A stretch of 34,189 bases of DNA, from assembly GCA_903913865.1 (NCBI GenBank), contig CAIWMU010000203.1, positions 1-34,189 on the forward strand, in the 5' to 3' direction. Numbering within the stretch: the first letter of the stretch is position 1; the number at the start of each line of letters is the position of its first letter. Shown one piece after another: positions 31,515-34,189 of this stretch. A program made the translations under genes and the position numbers. This DNA is from an uncultured Verrucomicrobia subdivision 3 bacterium (GTDB lineage: Bacteria; Verrucomicrobiota; Verrucomicrobiia; Limisphaerales; UBA8199). Below the pieces are notes generated by a model. The model ran no database searches. It worked only from the letters and a program-made list of their open reading frames with translations, and was not told the origin of the DNA.

Positions 31515-34088
31515 ATGAAACCTGTTACCCGTTCTCTCCCGGCTGCCAGCCGGGGTGTTTGGATCCTCTTTTTTCTCATCGGCGCCCTTCAGGCGGTTTT
31601 TGCGGATTTTCGTGTGGAGCGACTCCAGTGCGAATATCTGGAGAACCCGCTCGGGATAGACACGCCCCAGCCGCGCCTGAGCTGGATCCTCACCTCAAGT
31701 GAGCGGGGGGTAACGCAGGCGGCCTATCAGGTGCTGGTGGCCCGCAGCGAAGCGGCTCTGCGAAAAGCGCAGGGTGACCTGTGGGACAGTGGCAGGGTGG
31801 AGTCCGGCGAGAGCGCCCAGATCCGGTATTCGGGGCGGGGGCTGGCATCGAGGCAACAGGCCTTCTGGAAAGTGCGGGTGTGGAATCAGACAGGCCGGAT
31901 GAGTGAGAGCAAGCCCGCGCGGTGGGAAATGGGGCTACTGTCTCCGGCCGATTGGCAGGCGCAGTGGATCGCCCGCACTGCGGACACGAATTCGCACCCG
32001 GCGCCGCTTCTACGGCGGGCATTCAAGCTGGATGGCAGGATCAGGCAGGCGCGGGCCTATGTGTGCGGCCTGGGATACTATGAACTTTACCTGAACGGCG
32101 GGAAGGTGGGGGACCATGTCCTTGATCCCGGCTACACGCGCTATGACCGGCGCGCGCTTTACGTGACCTACGATGTGACCAGCCAGCTCCAGCGCGGGGG
32201 AAATGTGGTGGGGGTGATCCTTGGGAACGGCTGGTTCAACTGCCACACCAGGGCGGTCTGGAATTTTCATGAGGCACCGTGGCGGGCCGCGCCCAAGCTC
32301 TTGATCCATCTCCGGGTGGATTATACGGATGGTCGGAGCGAGACAATCGTCAGCGATGACTCCTGGCAATGTTCCACCGGGCCGATCCTGTTCGACAGCA
32401 TTTATGGGGGCGAGATTTACGATGCGCGTTTGGAGCGGAGCGCCTGGGCCACGTCTGGATTTGATGCAACGCGATGGGAGCCGGTGAAGAGGGTTGAAGC
32501 CCCCCCGGGGTTGCTTGCCGCCCAGATGATGCCAGCGATCAAGGTGCACGAGGTGATCAAGCCGGTGAAAATCACGGAGCCGAAGCCCGGCATGTTCATT
32601 GTGGATGTGGGGCAGAGCCTTGCGGGGAGGGTGGAACTTCGTGTGAACGGCCCCGCAGGCACGCGCGTGCAGATGCGCCATGGGGAGCGCCTCTTCCCGG
32701 ATGGCACTCTTGACACCCGGGACATGGAGCAGCACGTCAAGCGGCTGGGTCAGGAGCAGCAGCACCAGACCGACACCTACATCCTGAAAGGAGGCGGCGG
32801 CGAGGAGGTTTATTCATCACGGTTCACTTACCACGGTTTCCAGTATGTGGAGGTGACCGGATTTCCGGGCAGGCCCACGCTCGAAAACTTCCGGGCACAG
32901 TTCATCCATTCCGCAGTGCCCAGGGCGGGTGAGTTCGCCTGTTCCAACCCGATGCTGAACCGGATTCAGCGCGCCACTGAATGGGCTTTTCTCAGCAACC
33001 TGCAGGGGATTCCCACGGATTGTCCGCACCGGGAGAAAAACGGGTGGACCGGGGATGCCCACCTCGCCTGCGAGCAGGCCCAGTTCAATTTCTTTCCTGT
33101 GACGGTGCATCAGAAGTGGATCAACGATCTGGGGGATGAACAGAAGGCCACCGGGGCGCTGCCCGGGATTGTTCCGACGAGCGGCTGGGGCTATGCGTTC
33201 GGCAGCGGCCCCGCCTGGGACAGTGCCTTCATCCTCATTCCCTACTACGAATACCTCTACTACGGGGACACCGAGAACTTCCAGCGGCACTACGACGGCA
33301 TGAAGCGCTACGTTGATTACCTTTCCAGCCGGGCCAAAAACGGGATTGTCAAAATCGGTCTCAACGACTGGGCCCCATGGAAGACCAAGACCGAGGCAGG
33401 TATCACGGATACCGCCTACCACTACGTGGACACCACGATTGTGGCCCTTGCGGCAGGGTTGCTTGGCAATAAGGAGGATGCCCGGAAGTATGAGGCACAG
33501 GCGGCGGCCATCCGGGTTGCGTTCAACAGGGAGTTCTACCACGCGGACACCGGCCTCTATGACAATGGCAGCCAAACCGCGCTGAGTTGCGCACTCTACC
33601 AGGGCCTTGTGGAACCGGAAAACAGGGCGAAGGTGTTGGCCAATCTTGTGGCCGCTGTGGAAAAGGCGGACAACCATGTGGATACCGGGATTCTGGGCAC
33701 GAAATACATGCTCAACACCCTGCTCGAAAACGGCCGGGCCGACGTGGCCTACCGCATGGTCGCCCAGAAAGACCAGCCAGGCTGGGGTTGGTGGCTGGAG
33801 CAGGGGGCTACCACCCTGTGGGAACAGTGGAACGGGACCGAATCACGCAATCACATCATGTTCGGGGATGTCAGCGCCTGGTTCTACAAGGCGCTCGCAG
33901 GCATCCAGCCGGATGCGAAAGCTCCCGGTTTCCGGCACTTCTACATCCGCCCGAACCCCGTCGGGGACATCACCTCTGCGCGGGGGCAATATGATTCAAT
34001 CCACGGGCGGATTTTGAGTGAATGGAGCATCGAGAAGGGCATGTTCAAACGTGTTGCTTCGGCAAGGGTGCGTAACTTTTGGGGGTGA
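31515..34088 (+). CDS. Secreted GH78 alpha-L-rhamnosidase, C-terminus probably shortened
   Basis: Exported inverting alpha-L-rhamnosidase, 857 residues. Signal to about residue 30 (ILFFLIGALQAVFA). Then an N-terminal fibronectin-like module (LENPLGIDTPQPRLSW), the Bac_rhamnosid_N domain (YVCGLGYYELYLNGGKVGDHVLDPGYTRY in two pieces), a concanavalin-like module and the (alpha/alpha)6 barrel. Active site: TDCPHREKNGWTGDA gives Asp502, Glu507 and Asp514, with the same +5 and +12 spacing as Asp567, Glu572 and Asp579 of Bacillus RhaB; Glu770 (LWEQWNG) fits the fourth catalytic residue. After SEWSIEKGMFK the protein ends within 12 residues (RVASARVRNFWG) rather than in the usual PPNTTA-type strand and VxLP end, so the 3' end may be cut by a rearrangement. 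Confidence 0.93.
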   Translation: MKPVTRSLPAASRGVWILFFLIGALQAVFADFRVERLQCEYLENPLGIDTPQPRLSWILTSSERGVTQAAYQVLVARSEAALRKAQGDLWDSGRVESGESAQIRYSGRGLASRQQAFWKVRVWNQTGRMSESKPARWEMGLLSPADWQAQWIARTADTNSHPAPLLRRAFKLDGRIRQARAYVCGLGYYELYLNGGKVGDHVLDPGYTRYDRRALYVTYDVTSQLQRGGNVVGVILGNGWFNCHTRAVWNFHEAPWRAAPKLLIHLRVDYTDGRSETIVSDDSWQCSTGPILFDSIYGGEIYDARLERSAWATSGFDATRWEPVKRVEAPPGLLAAQMMPAIKVHEVIKPVKITEPKPGMFIVDVGQSLAGRVELRVNGPAGTRVQMRHGERLFPDGTLDTRDMEQHVKRLGQEQQHQTDTYILKGGGGEEVYSSRFTYHGFQYVEVTGFPGRPTLENFRAQFIHSAVPRAGEFACSNPMLNRIQRATEWAFLSNLQGIPTDCPHREKNGWTGDAHLACEQAQFNFFPVTVHQKWINDLGDEQKATGALPGIVPTSGWGYAFGSGPAWDSAFILIPYYEYLYYGDTENFQRHYDGMKRYVDYLSSRAKNGIVKIGLNDWAPWKTKTEAGITDTAYHYVDTTIVALAAGLLGNKEDARKYEAQAAAIRVAFNREFYHADTGLYDNGSQTALSCALYQGLVEPENRAKVLANLVAAVEKADNHVDTGILGTKYMLNTLLENGRADVAYRMVAQKDQPGWGWWLEQGATTLWEQWNGTESRNHIMFGDVSAWFYKALAGIQPDAKAPGFRHFYIRPNPVGDITSARGQYDSIHGRILSEWSIEKGMFKRVASARVRNFWG

Positions 34089-34112
34089 AGTGGCTATGGT
34101 TGGTGGCGAACT

Positions 34113-34189
34113 ATGGCAACGAAACGAGATTTTGGTGGTTTTCCTCAACTTCAAACATTGGCAGAGCGGCTGCGGGAGTGGCGATCGAC
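34113..34189 (+). CDS. Possible partial gene running off the window
   Basis: An ATG at 34113 opens a frame that stays open to the window edge, 25 codons reading MATKRDFGGFPQLQTLAER and on to LREWRS. It is too short to identify. It begins 24 bp after the rhamnosidase stop and, if real, could belong to the element that replaced the end of that gene. Confidence 0.25.
   Translation, partial: MATKRDFGGFPQLQTLAERLREWRS

Overview
The window is about 34 kb of GC-rich DNA, most likely from a free-living member of the Verrucomicrobiota. The basis is the combination of a pseudopilin with an H-X9-DG C-terminal motif, many very large Sec-exported glycan-active proteins with PKD, P-domain and LamG modules, short C-terminal modules ending in FFRLK, weak or absent Shine-Dalgarno sequences, and no SusC/SusD pair. 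The phylum assignment is an inference from gene content. No rRNA or tRNA gene was recognised.

Layout. (1) 0.36-2.5 kb, minus strand: an OmpR-type response regulator and its sensor kinase, overlapping by 4 bp. The divergent intergenic region carries four copies of a hexamer arranged like an OmpR/PhoB-class operator. (2) 2.7-3.5 kb, plus: an H-X9-DG pseudopilin. (3) 3.6-6.4 kb, minus: a clan GH-D-like (alpha-galactosidase-like) hydrolase with an inserted beta-sandwich. (4) 6.6-10.8 kb, minus: two secreted adhesin-like proteins, one with a P-domain and one with four PKD-like repeats, followed by a strong intrinsic terminator. (5) 10.8-11.6 kb: a gene-free stretch with GC hairpins. (6) 11.6-17.2 kb, plus: two large secreted proteins sharing a C-terminal module; the second has a toroid-like body of no family I recognise. 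(7) 17.3-18.6 kb: an Rpn-type nuclease gene preceded by a truncated copy of its own 3' end. (8) 18.8-30.2 kb: a glycan-degradation cluster with a five-bladed-propeller hydrolase, a BNR_4 propeller with a PL25-like catalytic tetrad, a DUF4450 protein, a DUF4832-like TIM-barrel protein and a Tat-exported GH63-like protein; a small unrelated gene lies inside it. (9) 30.4-31.2 kb: a RHH/PIN (VapBC-type) toxin-antitoxin pair with a clear promoter and repeat operator. (10) 31.5-34.1 kb: a GH78 alpha-L-rhamnosidase whose C-terminus looks cut short.

Functionally, the lyase/rhamnosidase-like propeller, the GH78 enzyme, the DUF4450 protein and the other hydrolases suggest breakdown of a rhamnose- and uronate-containing plant or algal polysaccharide (pectin, arabinogalactan or ulvan type). 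No sulfatase, transporter or sugar-catabolism gene is in the window, so the substrate is a guess. The most useful leads are the unrecognised toroid-like protein, the propeller tetrad, the nested LamG domain in the DUF4450 protein, the divergent operator, the sensor-kinase tandem duplication with only silent differences, and the Rpn gene with its fragment.
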